Assembly: GCF_004011695.2 (NCBI RefSeq)
Contig: NC_082405.1
Location: 124,001 to 188,000 of the forward strand
Reading direction: 5' to 3'
Length of the DNA stretch: 64,000 nucleotides
Source of the DNA: Ascochyta rabiei
Lineage: Eukaryota; Ascomycota; Dothideomycetes; Pleosporales; Didymellaceae
The notes below the pieces were generated by a model. That model searched no databases. It was not told the origin of the DNA and saw nothing but the letters and a program-made list of their open reading frames with translations. The translations under genes were made by a program, and so were the position numbers. Below are positions 33,440 to 45,363 of the stretch, in pieces; position 1 is the first letter of the stretch; each line of letters starts with the position of its first letter.

Positions 33440-34123
33440 TCACGTACCCCAAGCCTCGCCTCTACGCTCGAATTCCGCAATTTCGGCTACATAATCCGCC
33501 TGCTCTTTTCCTGCAAGCTGCTCATAGATCCACAGGCTCGTGTCGATACCGGAAGTGACTCCCGCAGCGTTGATGATTCTTACACCAGCTTCAGTCGTGC
33601 CGGCGTCGACCCATCGTTTCTTCACCACTTCAATCCTTGCATCGCCACCTGCTGCTTTATCGGCCGTCGTCTTCAACATGTCGAAACCAAGATGATGTGT
33701 TGTCACTGTGCGACCAGCCAGGACGTTGGATGCCGCAAGAATGATGGCGCCCGTGCATACAGACTGCAGGATCCTGGCTCCAGCCTCCTGTCTTGGCGGC
33801 AGACTGACAAACTTGCGTAGGAGAGCTGTGAGCTCCTTGCCCTCCTTGGATGGAAGAAGACGATCGAAGACGTCAAAATCCGCGCCTGGGATGACAAGGA
33901 TGTCGTAGTCGGCGATATTGGCCTCTAGCTCCTCAAAAATGCCATTGGGTACATAGACGAGACTACCACTTTCCGACGATATGCGATCGTGGTGTCCGAA
34001 TGTTTTCACTTCGAAGATAGTTTCTCCAGATGCGGGTCGCATGCTATAGATTTCCACTGGCCCGCTGAAGTCGAGTATGTCTGCTGAGGGGTAAAGATAC
34101 ACCGCAACTTTAAAAGGAGCCAT
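33440..34123 (-). CDS. DJ-1/PfpI family protein
   Basis: A single exon of 227 residues. The class I glutamine-amidotransferase-like fold is clear: VAVYLYPSADILDFSGPVEIY at the N-terminus, DILVIPGADF, the nucleophile elbow QSVCTGAIILAASNVLAGR with the conserved Cys, THHLGFDML, and GVTSGIDTSLWIYEQLAG. No signal peptide, so probably cytosolic. Relatives include isonitrile-hydratase-like, protease-like and stress-related proteins, so no reaction can be assigned. It lies next to a dead Zn2Cys6 gene on the same strand and a class V aminotransferase. Confidence 0.9.
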   Translation of the reverse strand: MAPFKVAVYLYPSADILDFSGPVEIYSMRPASGETIFEVKTFGHHDRISSESGSLVYVPNGIFEELEANIADYDILVIPGADFDVFDRLLPSKEGKELTALLRKFVSLPPRQEAGARILQSVCTGAIILAASNVLAGRTVTTHHLGFDMLKTTADKAAGGDARIEVVKKRWVDAGTTEAGVRIINAAGVTSGIDTSLWIYEQLAGKEQADYVAEIAEFERRGEAWGT

Positions 34124-34454
34124 TTTGATTGTTGTATTTGATGTTCTGGTTGTGACGCTATCAACAGAAAATTTGTCCGATGTTGTGATTTTGACCGAAA
34201 TGTGCCCCCGACTTTATGTGGAGACTATGGATCTTACCCGCCGGAACGGAGCAAAACGTTACTACCGGCTCCGCTCAGGCCGTTATCGAGGCTTGGCAAC
34301 AAGTGTAAGCAGGAGCACACCGAACCACTTTGCTTTAGTAAGCTGATTGCAGTTGTGGGGTCGACCACGGGTGTCATTAGCATAGTAATAGCCCTTGTTA
34401 CAAGCATTGAGGATACGTGATTCTTTGACCACAGGACCGTTTGAAACTAGTTCA
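34124..34454. other. Intergenic region between two minus-strand genes
   Basis: Holds the promoter of the DJ-1 gene and the end of the aminotransferase gene. No specific site recognised. Confidence 0.35.
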
Positions 34455-35791
34455 CTACGAAGACTGTGGCAGAACCTTCTTCAGAACCTCGACTAAGCCG
34501 TGAATCTCCTCCTCGGTGTTATAGTGCACCATTGAGACCCTTGTCACACCTTCTGGACCAGTCTTCAGGATTTCATCGCATAGCCTCTTCGAGTAGAAAT
34601 GACCCCACCTAAAGCCGTAGTTGGAGATTTTCTCAGCTTCTACGACGATTGTCTTTGGGCTAATACCTTCAACGACAAACGAGATCGTCGGCACACGTTC
34701 CTTCGAGTCGGCGGACGCTGAGCCGATAACAGTGACATCGTTACGGGAGTTCAGAAAGTCGAGCAAAATCTTCTGAAGTTTGCCCTCGTGTTCGATGATC
34801 GCCTGGTCAGAACCCTCAAGGTATCTCGCAATTTCAGGGATTGCTTGCACTCCTTCGTAATTCGAAGCTGCAAAGCCGAGCTTATCCTCGAGTGTCTTGG
34901 TTGGATTGAAAAAGTGCGCCATAGGCTTGACATACTGCTGAGCGGAGTTGCTGGCATACAATACAGCGATGTGCGGACCATAGACCTGGGCAAGTAAGCA
35001 TAGGCTCACTAGACGACGACCAGGATACATACCTTGTACCATGAGAACGCGTAAAAATCGACACCAAAAGCCTTCACATCAACCCTTCTGTGCGGCGCAA
35101 AGCTCACACCATCCACGCAGAATAACGCGCCCACTTCGTGGACAGCATTTGCAATCGCCGATACATCATGGATTGACCCGAGAACATTCGAGACATGTGT
35201 ACACGCCACAAATTTGACCTTGGTTGAGAGAAGCGGCCTCAGGTTCTCTGCAGTCAGCTTCAGCTCAGGCTTATCTGAGTGCCACCAGGTCACTTTCAGC
35301 TTAAGGCGTTCAGCCATAAATAGCCACGGCTTCACGTTGGTTTCATGTTCCATCTTCGAGAGGATAATCTCATCCCCTTCGTTCAGTAGCATTGCGCTGG
35401 ACAAATTCATGAAGAGCTGGGTTGTGGATGCTCCAAGTACTGCATATAATCAGCATTGTCATTCGACCTGTACTTTGGTTGAATTGTGCACCTATCTCGT
35501 CGCGTCCTGCGTTAATGTATTTTGCAGCTGCTTGGTATCCTTCCTCATATTTGGTGTTTGACTGCGTGCCCGTGTGGTACGAAGCACCGAGTTGGACATT
35601 GGTCTTGGACAGGTACTGAGTGATGCTAACGTTACATTAGTTTGTTCTTGTTAATTGAACTCTTCGAGAACTCACGAATCAATCACGTCTCCCAAAGCCT
35701 GGCTGCCTCCGGCGTTGTCAAGGAATACCTGGTCCTGCTGTAGTGCGGGGAAGCGTTCGCGCGCTTTCGAGATGTCGAAAGAGGATGTCAT
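34455..35791 (-). CDS. Class V aminotransferase (cysteine desulfurase-like)
   Basis: Four exons: 35791-35676, 35625-35492, 35439-35033 and 34985-34455, 395 residues, the usual family length. Introns (50, 52, 47 nt) are consistent; one has the uncommon donor gtgcac, chosen because it restores EIVLGASTTQLF. PLP-fold landmarks: FLDNAGGSQ at the N-terminus, EHETNVKPW, the aspartate block FCVDGVSFAPHR, and the cofactor lysine in FSWYKVYGPH, created by the last splice. The protein lacks an obvious mitochondrial presequence, so it is probably not the Nfs1 iron-sulfur enzyme. It resembles fungal cysteine-desulfurase-like or isopenicillin-N-epimerase-like proteins of unknown substrate. Confidence 0.88.
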
Positions 35792-37658
35792 GTTCGCAGA
35801 TTTTTGATGTGGTTATAGCTTCGATTTTCTCAAATGACTGGTTTATAATGATTAGCTCGTAGGGCGAAGGGCGTGTTGCGCTGTTGTTCTTTAAACCTTG
35901 CGCGGACTGAAGGTGGGGTGGGGTGGCTTGCTGGAGAAGGAAGGTGCTCCACCAGTGACGCCATCATCTATCATCTAAGCCTAACGACACGTTTACAGCA
36001 TCTTTTCTTGCGTATAATACAAAATCACATCCGTTGCTCGGTTTACTAAACAGAAAGTACCTCTTTACAAAAGAACTAAACGTCGCCACAAGAATCGTGA
36101 TGTAACATACACAGCTACCAGTCACAGCCCTCAGAACACCGCCTTGCCTCACGCGATGCTCTGGCGACAAATACTAGCCTACAAATACAGCAGGGCAATG
36201 TGCATCTTAGTTACGGCACCACTGCCTTTAGAACACACGTGGTTACTACAACTGCGACAAACCTAATCAGTCAACGCTAGCTCAGGTACCAATTCCTAAT
36301 GGGGTTAACTAGCCAGACATATCGTGTAGTTGCCGGCCAAGCTTTTAGAAGCGTGGGGTTACTATAGTCTTTTCAACTGCTCACCTCCACTCCGAGCACG
36401 AAAAGACTTGGCAAGCGACATGCTCGAATGCCCATGCCCAGACGCTGGCTCAGCACTAAGGAGTCTAGTCGGTTTCCAGGACACCGAATTTGCATTTTTA
36501 GTGCTCTACACACTAAACGAGGTTATTGCAACGTAAGGCCAACCTTTTCTGCTTCTATCTAGTTACTAGATGCAACTTTAGTGTTCTTGCTACCTAGAGA
36601 ATACTTCTTTATACTTTGCACTTATAAGGTACATTGTTACTCTCTAACTACTTACACTACAGCCTTCAACATGCTATGTTTATGCAATCTAGCTAAATCT
36701 TACCTATGTGTTAATAACACTACATATACTAGAGCGTAGATATAAATGCAGCTAGAGTGAAGGAGTGAAAGTGTGAGGCAGACTTCACAAGCACAAAGGT
36801 AGCGATTTGGTGAACTGGCAGATTCGAAGAGGAGTGAACAAAATAGCAGACAAGGAGCTACAAGAGGGCAGAGAAGATGGTGTTCTTTTAAGAAGGAGGC
36901 CCTACCTCGTTGTTAGTGAAAGTGAAGGCCTGGAAGGATCGACTGAGTTAGATGGAACCTGCTAGTAGGTTGTGCCATCTGATCTCATCAGAAGTCCTGA
37001 CAGTAAGAGAGTAGAAGAGCTAGAGATAGTGCTTATACCAAGCAGAGGTTGCCTTATTGTACTTGCCCTGCACTTGTCTAAAATAGTACAAAAGTCTAGC
37101 TTCTAGAATACTAAAATGAATTCTGCATCACTAGTTAAGTTGGTAGACCTGGTACTAAACGTTGGACTCGCTATCTATTGTTGTCTAAACATTAGGATCT
37201 GTCTGCTCAAGCTACTAAAAGTCTCATCCAAGTACACTTAGAGCTTTTGAAGTAAGTAGCGTATCAAACAAAAGCCACTCGTTGCAGGTAGGTGGACCGG
37301 TCTCTGACGAGCGTGCAGGTAGGTAAAGACTTACCCGAAACACATCGAATATCGAACCCTGCAGCATCTTCCTCATTGTCCCTCCGCAAACCTGAACTGA
37401 TTTCTTTTTTAACACAGTTCCTGTAACAGATCATAATGGTCATTCAAAGTCAGATATCTCACTGGGAAGTGACAAATGCTGTTCCCTCACACAAGACGTC
37501 GTAATCTACCTCCTCTACGGTAATTATGACTCTTCTAGACGACGTCACCGGGTCAATAATAAGTTCTATAAAAGAGGACATCGACAAATTCTTGGGTTTG
37601 ACCACGAGCTCAACGCGCCCTGCCACTCCACTTCTCCAAGCTGCTCAAGATCTTCGCA
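35792..37658. other. Gene-free region with an AT-rich repeat-like core
   Basis: Promoter of the aminotransferase on the left. From about 36,500 to 37,200 the sequence becomes AT-rich and resembles an eroded repeat, but no terminal repeats or coding relic could be found. An open frame at 37526-37861 overlaps the tannase start in another frame and is not supported. Confidence 0.4.
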
Positions 37659-39398
37659 ATGCGGACTCAGTTGTTCGTGGGATCACTAGTGTCTTCCGTC
37701 ACTTCACTATCTTTGAAAGAGCTTTGCACTCCTTCTTACGCTGCTTCCAAGCCGCCTGCGTCTGGTGCCTACCAAGGGATTACAGTCAACGCAGCGTCTG
37801 TCACCACTACCCTTGTATCGAATTACACTCTCAGCAACTAATCCTTCTATCCGGATGCTAACGTAGCCTACTGCAACATCACATTTTCCTATAGGCACGA
37901 CGGTCGCGATGATCTCGTTCACGTTTCCTACTACGCTCCCGATTCAAGCACCTTCAAGAATCGCTTACTTGCTACCGGCGGCGGAGGTCTAGCGATCAAC
38001 TCTGGATCCACATCGGTGACTGGAGGCGTCAGCATTGGCGCTGTAGGAGGTTTGACCGGTGGTGGATTTGGCAGCTTTACTACCCAGGGAGATGTACATT
38101 TCTTCTTGGCCAATGGCACCGTCAACTGGGAGAATGCGTACATGTTTGGCTACCAAGCCATACATGAGACGAACGTACTTGAAAAGCAGCTAACAAAGAA
38201 TCTTAAGGCTTTTTACTACAACACAAAGCTGTATGCTTACTACCAAGGCTGCTCCGAGGGTGGTCGCGAGGGTTGGAGTCAAATACAAGGCTTTGAAGAG
38301 CTAGATGGTGCAAGTGTGAGTGCTCCTGCGTTCAGGTATGCGCACCAACAGACCCAACATCTGTATAGCAACGTTGTGGAGAAGACGCTAAGATATTTTC
38401 CATCGCCGTGTAAACTAGATGCTATCGCAAACGCCATAATCAAGTTCTGCGACCCACTGGACAGAAAGACCGACGGGGTCGTCGCGCGTTCGGACCTATG
38501 CAAACTGCACTTCAACATCAACTCGACTATCGGACTTCCCTACTACTGTCCCGCGAAGTCTGGTGGGAGAAACCCATTTGGTCCAGGTGGTGGCGCGTCA
38601 ACGCCCGTCCAAAACGGCACAGTCTCAGGCCAGGCTGCAGCAGTCGCCCAGACTGTCATTGATGGCCTCCACGACACTCGAGGCCGACAAGCCTACTTCT
38701 CCTACCAACCTGCTGCCACTTTCGAAGATGCGCAGACCAAGTACAACAGCACAACTCAGGAGTGGGAACTCAACATTAGCGGCTTAGGCGGTGAATTCGT
38801 AACCCGCTATCTCTGGCTCCAAAATACCTCAACCCTCGCGTCGCTCGAGGGTATAACATATGACACACTCAAAGAAGAGATGTACAATCTCTGGCAGACC
38901 TACGAAGACAGTTTCCAGACGACGTGGCCTGACCTGAGCCGCTTCGAAGCCAGCGGCGGCAAAATCCTGCACGTCCATGGCGAGAGCGATAATTCAATTC
39001 CACCGGCGAGCAGCGTACGGTACTGGGAGTCTGTGCGATCAATCATGTATCCGAGACCAAGCTACAACGAGTCCACTACCAAACTGCAGGACTTCTACCG
39101 CTTCTTCTTAGTGCCCGGAGCGGCTCATTGCAGCGCGAACGGGTACCAGCCAAACGGCGAGTGGCCACAGACCGTCATGAGGCCGTTGGTTGACTGTGTT
39201 GAGAATGAAAAGGCGCCGGACATGCTGGACGCCACAGTGCTGTTGGGTGCTAACAAGGGATAAAACCAGCAGATCTGTCTGTGGCCGCTGAGACCGGTGC
39301 ATGGTGACAAGTCGACGGCACCGGAGTGTGTGTATGATCAGGAGAGCATTGACAAGTGGGACTATAATCTAGACGCTTTTCATATGCCTGTATACTAG
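37659..39398 (+). pseudogene. Tannase/feruloyl esterase gene with two in-frame TAA codons
   Basis: One frame runs from the ATG at 37659 (putative signal sequence, then LKELCTPSYAASK) to TAG at 39396-39398, about 580 codons, the family's usual size. It is interrupted only by TAA at 37839-37841 (after NYTLSN) and TAA at 39261-39263 (GANKG-stop-NQQICLWPLRPV). The fold's key parts are intact: nucleophile in YQGCSEGGREGW, Asp in HGESDNSIPP, His in PGAAHCSANGY. Both stops fit CAA-to-TAA changes (CpA to TpA, the RIP context). The family hydrolyses gallate or ferulate esters of plant material. A pseudogene is likeliest; stop-codon readthrough or a sequence error are alternatives. The longest uninterrupted piece is 38016-39263 or slightly longer at its 5' side. 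Confidence 0.85.
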
Positions 39399-39696
39399 AT
39401 CCTAGAGTCGACCTGGAAGTGTGTTCGCAGCGCAAATGTTTTGGAAGAGCGGCTGGTAGACTTGTGGAATACGATGAGAGGACTTGGAAAATCCCAGACA
39501 GCCAATACATACGCAAGCATCCTTTGATATGCTATCTGAAGAAGTTATGTATAGTGACAAGAATTCGACAGCCGCCTTGATTGTGTGGCAACCAGACACG
39601 CTCCACCAATCGAAAGCCGTCAACCCGCCCCACCCACAAAATGCCTAGGAGAAACGCTCCTGCTCTAGACTGCCACTGCCACACACAACTATCAGC

Positions 39697-40632
39697 ATGT
39701 CACCGACTCTCACACATCTTGCAGAGTTCAGGCTGCCTGACTACCCCGCTGCATCTCTAACTCTGAACGGCAAATCCCTCAGCATCTACGATGAAAATTC
39801 TTCCCTCACAAACCAAGAGCAGGAACCCTCAGCAGTGCCAACCGGCATCGCCACGATTCTGTATCGATGGAGCCCCGCAGCTCTCGCTGCCTTCCTGGAC
39901 ACAGATGCCTGGTTCAGCTTAACGTGGACGGTCGCACTGCCAGAAAACAAGGCGTGCGGCGAGTCTGCGAAACAGCTGGAGATTGGACGCGTAGGGAACC
40001 AGGTCACGTTCGGCACGCTGGATGCCAGCGGCGACAACTTCGAGATCATGTGCACCTTCAACATTGCTCTTGCGTCTGAGACTGCAGCTGGAGTGGAGAG
40101 GAGAAGGGGAGAATGGGTTCCTAACGTTAGAGAGAGTATGCTGGGCGAGGCGGATATGAAGAGCGGGGAAGAGGTGGAAGAGGTTGGTGCTCGATGGGTC
40201 GGAGATGTGCTTGCGAATAAGAGATGGGACGCGGCGAAGGGCGTGAAGCACAGTTTCCATGTCGAGTATGCGCCAATGGATATTTTTGGCGATGGCATAC
40301 CAATGAGTCCGCATTGGCTCTACAACGCTCTCGACCTCAGCAAATGCACGACATGTAACACCGAGGGATCTGCAGCAAAGCCGCTGAACCGTTGCGGACG
40401 GTGTGGTACGGCCGCATACTGCTCGAGCGTGTGCCAGAAAGAAGACTGGAGGGTGCACAAGTGGGTTTGCACAATGAGCATGGAGGATCGGGGCCAGGCC
40501 ATCAAGATTTCCGAGAAAAGCGGGCTGTACAAATGGGATACCGCAAGGACGATGGCTGCAAAGGGAGAAGAGGTGGCGAGCGATAATCCGTTCTTCGAAA
40601 CTGTACAATCGAGACGGACGAGAGAGGAATGA
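39697..40632 (+). CDS. MYND-type zinc finger protein
   Basis: A single exon of 311 residues. The C-terminal MYND finger is complete (about residues 213-258): KCTTCN, CGRCGTAAYCSSVCQKEDW, HKWVC. The ~200-residue N-terminal part has no domain I recognise. MYND fingers mediate protein-protein contacts; no SET methyltransferase domain is present. The protein has no signal peptide. Biological role unknown. Confidence 0.87.
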   Translation: MSPTLTHLAEFRLPDYPAASLTLNGKSLSIYDENSSLTNQEQEPSAVPTGIATILYRWSPAALAAFLDTDAWFSLTWTVALPENKACGESAKQLEIGRVGNQVTFGTLDASGDNFEIMCTFNIALASETAAGVERRRGEWVPNVRESMLGEADMKSGEEVEEVGARWVGDVLANKRWDAAKGVKHSFHVEYAPMDIFGDGIPMSPHWLYNALDLSKCTTCNTEGSAAKPLNRCGRCGTAAYCSSVCQKEDWRVHKWVCTMSMEDRGQAIKISEKSGLYKWDTARTMAAKGEEVASDNPFFETVQSRRTREE

Positions 40633-40936
40633 GAGATACTCAACTACACCCAGAGTTTCCATTATGCACTGGATGTGTGTCACGTTGGTGTTGAGAAGAG
40701 AACAAGGGAGGGCGAGTTCGAGGCCTACACGAGCACAGCCCATTCGATGCAGCGGCCCAAACCCACACTGCGCTCTGAACGACGCCAGGAACGAACCCCG
40801 CCTCGAGCTTAATCGACAGGCAATTGCTGAAACGCTACCTACGCTCCGGCTGCCACACAACCCCAGATCCCAACACACGCTACCTATTCGGACCGCGATC
40901 TATGAAGCCTCATCTCCAACTCCAAGCAGCGCCACC
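40633..40936. other. Intergenic region before the 65-aa gene
   Basis: No feature recognised other than the context gccaccATGa at the next start codon, a near-optimal start context. Confidence 0.35.
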
Positions 40937-41346
40937 ATGAGCGCAAGCCAACGCATCCACAAGCCGAACAAAGCCTTGACACCAACGTAAGCACGACCTC
41001 TATTCGACCGCCGCCGATCCAAATCAAGCATGCAGACCAACCACCCAACCACGACCAGCGCAAGCAGCCCAAGCGCCGTCACACATGTCTCACGAGCATC
41101 ACCCCCACTCCCCCGCAGCGCAAAAACGAAACAAAAACACCATCCGCAACGACATCGACTGTGCAGATCTAGCACCCCCCAGCCGCCTCATCTCGTAGGT
41201 ACACCTACGTTGCAGGGACTGAAAGCCAGGGTAAGACGGCATCTTCGGATTCGAATCGGCGCATCTTGAACCTGTTGAGCGTGGACAAGGAAAGGACCGA
41301 TGGGAAATTCTATGAAAAGAAATTCAGGGGGGAACGCATTAGATAG
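40937..41346 (+). CDS. Small basic protein of 65 residues, two exons
   Basis: Exon 1 is 40937-40986 (MSASQRIHKPNKALTP...), exon 2 is 41199-41346 (...YVAGTESQGKTASSDSN, then RRILNLLSVDKERTDGKFY, ending KKFRGERIR). The 212-nt intron begins gtaagc and ends ctcgtag, and the 198 coding bases are in frame. The ATG sits in an excellent context (gccaccATGa). It is hydrophilic and Lys/Arg-rich, with no signal peptide or membrane segment. I do not recognise a family. Support comes from the start context, strong splice donor and protein-like exon 2; the long intron is unusual here. Confidence 0.55.
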
Positions 41347-41410
41347 TTGTATTTGTACTCGGCGGCCCACCAGAACGTCATTTCTCTTTACTTGGGCAGT
41401 CCGGTTGAAG

Positions 41411-43300
41411 ATGCAGTTGTACTTTTCACTTTCTCCTTTGGCGTTGCTGGCGCTCGTGCAAGTGGTGGCTGCGGCGGCCAACAGCTCGCATCTGCACCAG
41501 CACGATGCGTCCTTTACGCCAGACCACTACCTGCGCGTCACGTACGAAAACCACACGGTAGCATGCCAACACCGCATGTCGGTGCTGGTGAACGGCACGT
41601 CGCCGGGCCCGCCGCTGCGTCTCCCGCCGGGCAAGACGAGCTGGGTGCGCGTGTGCAACGACATGGACGCGTACAACACCACAATGGTCTCTACACACTG
41701 ATGTGCTGGTTGTGTGTACCTGCTAATGTGACACACAGCACTGGCATGGCCTCTCGCAGCGCACCGCGCCCTTCAGCGATGGCTCGCCCGTCTCGCAGTG
41801 GCCGATTGCACCGCACCAGTGCTTCGACTACGAAGTGCATCCGGAGATTGGGGATGCGGGGACGTACTTTTACCACTCGCACATCGGGTTCCAGGCCATC
41901 TCGGCCGCTGGTCCTCTTATCGTTGAGGATTTCGCGTTGCCGCCGTACGAGTATGACGAGGAGCGTGTGGTGTTTTTGCAGGATTACTACAATAAGACTG
42001 ACGATGCGATTGAGCATGGCCTTACAGCGACGCCGTTTGTGTGGAGTGGCGAGGTAAATGCCGTGCTGGTCAATGGGGTGGGAGTTGCGGTTGGCGAGAC
42101 GGCTGGCAGGGCCGGATGCAAGATGCCTGTCATTCATGTCGAGGCGGGCAAGACGTACCGGGTGAGGTTTGTAGGTGCGCTGGCCATCAGCATGGTTTCG
42201 TTTGGAATCGAGGGGCATTCGGAATTGGATGTCGTTGCTGCTGATGGTCAATACACACAGCCACACAGAGTGGGACACATGCAGATAACATCCGGACAGC
42301 GCTTTGATGTGCTTCTGCGAACGAAGACGGTGGAGGAGTTGGGAGGGAAGACGGATTGGATGGTTCAATTCGAGACGAAAGATCGACCGAGCGTGTATAG
42401 GGGCTTCGGGGTGCTGCGGTACTCGAACGCAAAACCGAGGATTACCAGCGCGCCCAGCATCGCGCCATTGCAGCTACCCAACGCCACGTACGAGTTTCTC
42501 GAATACGCACTGCAGCCGCTCAGACCCAACGGGTTTCCTACTGCGGAGCAAGTAACACGGCGCGTGCACATCACGAACCAGCAACTGACAAAATCCACGA
42601 TCATCTGGCAGCTCGACGGGCTCAACTGGACCGAAGACAAAGCGTACAACGCGCCGCCCTATCTGGTCGACATCTATAGGAACGGAGCTGCTGCCATGCC
42701 AAACTACACCGCCGCGCTGGCCAACGGCGGGTGGGATCCCACGACGCTCGCCTGGCCCGCCAAGATCGGCGAGGTGCTGGAGATTATCCTCGAGAACACG
42801 GGGAGTCTGGTCAATGGTAATGGTGGCGTCGACTACCACCCTTTCCACCTACATGGCGGACACTTCTACGACTGTGGTAGCGGGAACGGGTCGTTCGACG
42901 CCGCTGCGAACGAGGAGCGGTTGAAGGATTACCACCCTGTGTTGAGAGATACCACGAACTTGTACCGGTACGGAGCGCAGGGGACGCCGGCGCAGCCGGC
43001 TGGTTGGCGGTGCTGGCGGCTGAAGGTGCAGGATGCTGGGGTGAGTTTAGCGTGCGACTCTTGTTCAATCCGGGCTTGGCTAACTCGTGGTAGTGCTGGA
43101 TGCTGCATTGCCATGTTTTGCAGCATATGATTATGGGAATGCAGAGCGTGTGGGTTATGGGCGAGTATGAGGACATTGCGCGGATTCCGTATTCGGGCGC
43201 GCAGGGGTATCTCGAGTTTGGGGGAACAGCGTACGGTGGGGATGATAATTCGCCTGTTGCGTGGCATAACTGGGACGATGATGCAGATGGTGGTGAATAG
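41411..43300 (+). CDS. Multicopper oxidase, ascorbate-oxidase-like
   Basis: Three exons: 41411-41686, 41739-43040 and 43094-43300, 594 residues. A signal peptide (about 1-21) precedes three cupredoxin domains. All four copper motifs are present: HWHG (formed at the first splice), YHSHIGFQ, HPFHLHGGHFYDC and HCHVLQHMIMGM (in exon 3). Intron 1 has the weak donor gtctct but a tgctaat branch, and the result is the exact HWHG motif. Met at the axial position of the type-1 copper site suggests a lower-potential enzyme. The subgroup resembles fungal ascorbate oxidase-like enzymes; phenols, ascorbate or metal ions are possible substrates. Extracellular by inference. Confidence 0.9.
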
Positions 43301-45363
43301 TGAGCGTACTGTCTCAGTGAGGATTGGCACGCCCTTTTGTGTAGGCAGGAGCAAGCATGGTGTGGAAGTGAAGTTTGTTGTTCTCACGACTCGTCGTCAT
43401 GCTGAAGTGCGGGAGTAGAATCGATGATGACTGTTCAACGTGCCAAGGAGCAGGCTACCAATGACGCTGAAAGTGGAGCGTGGATGTTTGCGTCGTGCGG
43501 TATTGTTGGTGTTGGACTACAAAGGAGCTGGTACCTATTATTTGGTGATGCACTAAAGGCAATGCTAAGCTAAGCCTATTTGGTGATGCACTGAAGGCAA
43601 TGCTAAGCTAGGCCTATTCGGTGCAGGACCAGAAGCGCTGTGGACCTCTGAGCCTGGGAAAAGGCCGCAACTTGGCAGCGAATGTTTGTGAAGGCTATAG
43701 GGAGTAGACTTTGTGTAAAACATCACAGGCTGCGACGAGGCAGAAAAGCAGCTCGGATCGTATAGGCATCCAGTTGATTGGGTAGAGCAGAGGCTTCGAC
43801 TCGACCCTGGCTGCAGGGCGTTTGTTGACGGGCAAGGCGCACAGCATGTCCCAGGCAGCCGGTGCTACGACGATCGGTGCTGTCGTGTTTCACCATGGTG
43901 AGCAGATCTCTCGGCAAGGTTGAACCAAGGACCCTGAGAGAGTGACATGGTAGCACGAGACAAAGCGTGCAGCAGAGGCATAGAGGCACGATGGCTGCGT
44001 GGTTACGAGTCTAAGGGGGCTATGGCGAGCGGCGCTCGGAATGGTTCGTGTTGGGAGCTGTCTGGCAGGTAGGATAGCGACAGGCGTGCCAGGTTGCAGA
44101 CATGTTCATCAACGGGGCACACTCGGCGGCGAGGGGTGCAAAAGCAAGAGTCTCGTGTCGTCTCGCAAGCAGTGCACGCAGTGCACGCAGTGCAACGGCA
44201 GCTGGACAGTTGAAGATGTGCAAACGAGATGGAAGGCATGGTGCGGCAGACATGGCAGGTAGCGAATCGATAGATGGCAGAAATTAGGCCTCAGGGCAGC
44301 GGTTGGGCCTAGCAACCGGAGGATGTAGCGAACCTGCATAGCGTTGCCTGATACGAATCGCCCGCTGGGGTGCAAGCCGGGTGCAAGCCAGGGTGCCGCT
44401 TGAACCGGAGTGGCGTGGACAGGGCGACGCAGGCTGACTGGAGTGATGGACAGGGAGGGGGGTAGGGGGGTGGGGGGGGAAGAAGGGTGCAGGTGTGTGT
44501 GAAGGAGGGTGTGTTTGCAGGGCCATGGAGGAGACATGAGTGTTGCTACATGTGTTGCTACCGTGTGTGGGTGCGCGGTCTTGTTGAGGGAGGTTGGCTA
44601 TCGCCAGGCTGGGCAATGACGCAGACGCGAGGACGCAACGGGCAAGGACGACCAAGGACGCTGGGAGATGGGGCAGGGATGGCTCCACAGCGGCCATACT
44701 GGCTCTAGCGTGGGTTCCTTGTCAACGCCGCCGCCGAGCCAGTCGGCTGCGGGCGTACAGGCGTGTCAGCCTCTTGCTGTGTTGGGTGTTGGGTGTTGGG
44801 TGTTGGGTGTTGGTGCACCAGCCGCCTTGCCCGTGGCCAGCCACCAGCTAGCACGGCCTGTTTTGCTGCTACTGTGTGTTGCTGCCAACTTTGGATACGC
44901 AGTTTCTGCGGTGCTCGCCGTCCCCGTCTGCGTCCCCGTCTGCGTCTGCGTCTGCGTCTCCGTCTCCGTCCCCATCTCCACCCTCCACATCGACAACGCT
45001 TCTCACTCTCCAGTCCCCGAACTTCCTCCAGTCCCCTCTCACTTGCTCCCCTCCCCCCAGTCCCCTCCACCCATCCATCGCCTCGCTTGCCCGAGCACTG
45101 CGCTGCGCCAGCACCACGACCGACCCGGCCAACGAGCACCGAGCGCTGCGCAAACGCTTCCGCAAACACTAAGCCCGCCCAGAGCTCGCTTGAGCGCGGT
45201 CCACCCACCCTCGAGCGGCGCGCCGCCGTGGTCTCGCCTGCCCGCCTGCCCGCCTGTCCTCGCTCCTTCCCTCTCCGCCCCAGAGCCAGACACCACCGCC
45301 GTCGCCACCCAGCTCTGCGGCCGCCGCGCACTCGACTCACGGCGCACATCACCCACCGCTGCC
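43301..45363. other. Long intergenic region upstream of the GH17 gene
   Basis: No gene recognised. It contains a 38-bp tandem duplication (43539-43614), a heptamer array (gtgttgg, about five copies, 44778-44813), and pyrimidine-rich hexamer-like repeats (cgtctg, about 44925-44975). The CT-rich tract at 45000-45100 is typical of fungal core promoters. The long open frame that begins at 44668 runs through this DNA into the GH17 gene but is low-complexity. Confidence 0.45.
43539..43614. repeat. 38-bp tandem duplication
   Basis: Units 43539-43576 and 43577-43614 (both starting tatttggtgatgcact) differ at few positions. No coding role. Confidence 0.7.

Noticed and set aside
36500..37250. AT-rich block as a defined transposon
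   Set aside because: Composition suggests an old repeat, but I could find no terminal repeats, target duplication or coding relic.
37801..37852. Possible intron that would remove the first TAA of the tannase gene
   Set aside because: It has gt...ag ends and a ctaac, but the branch point is only a few bases from the AG, and it would delete conserved family residues (YPDANVAYC side).
44668..45363. N-terminal extension of the GH17 frame
   Set aside because: In frame with the gene but low in complexity and built on heptamer and hexamer repeats. The ATG at 45364 has a better context and starts the part that looks like protein.
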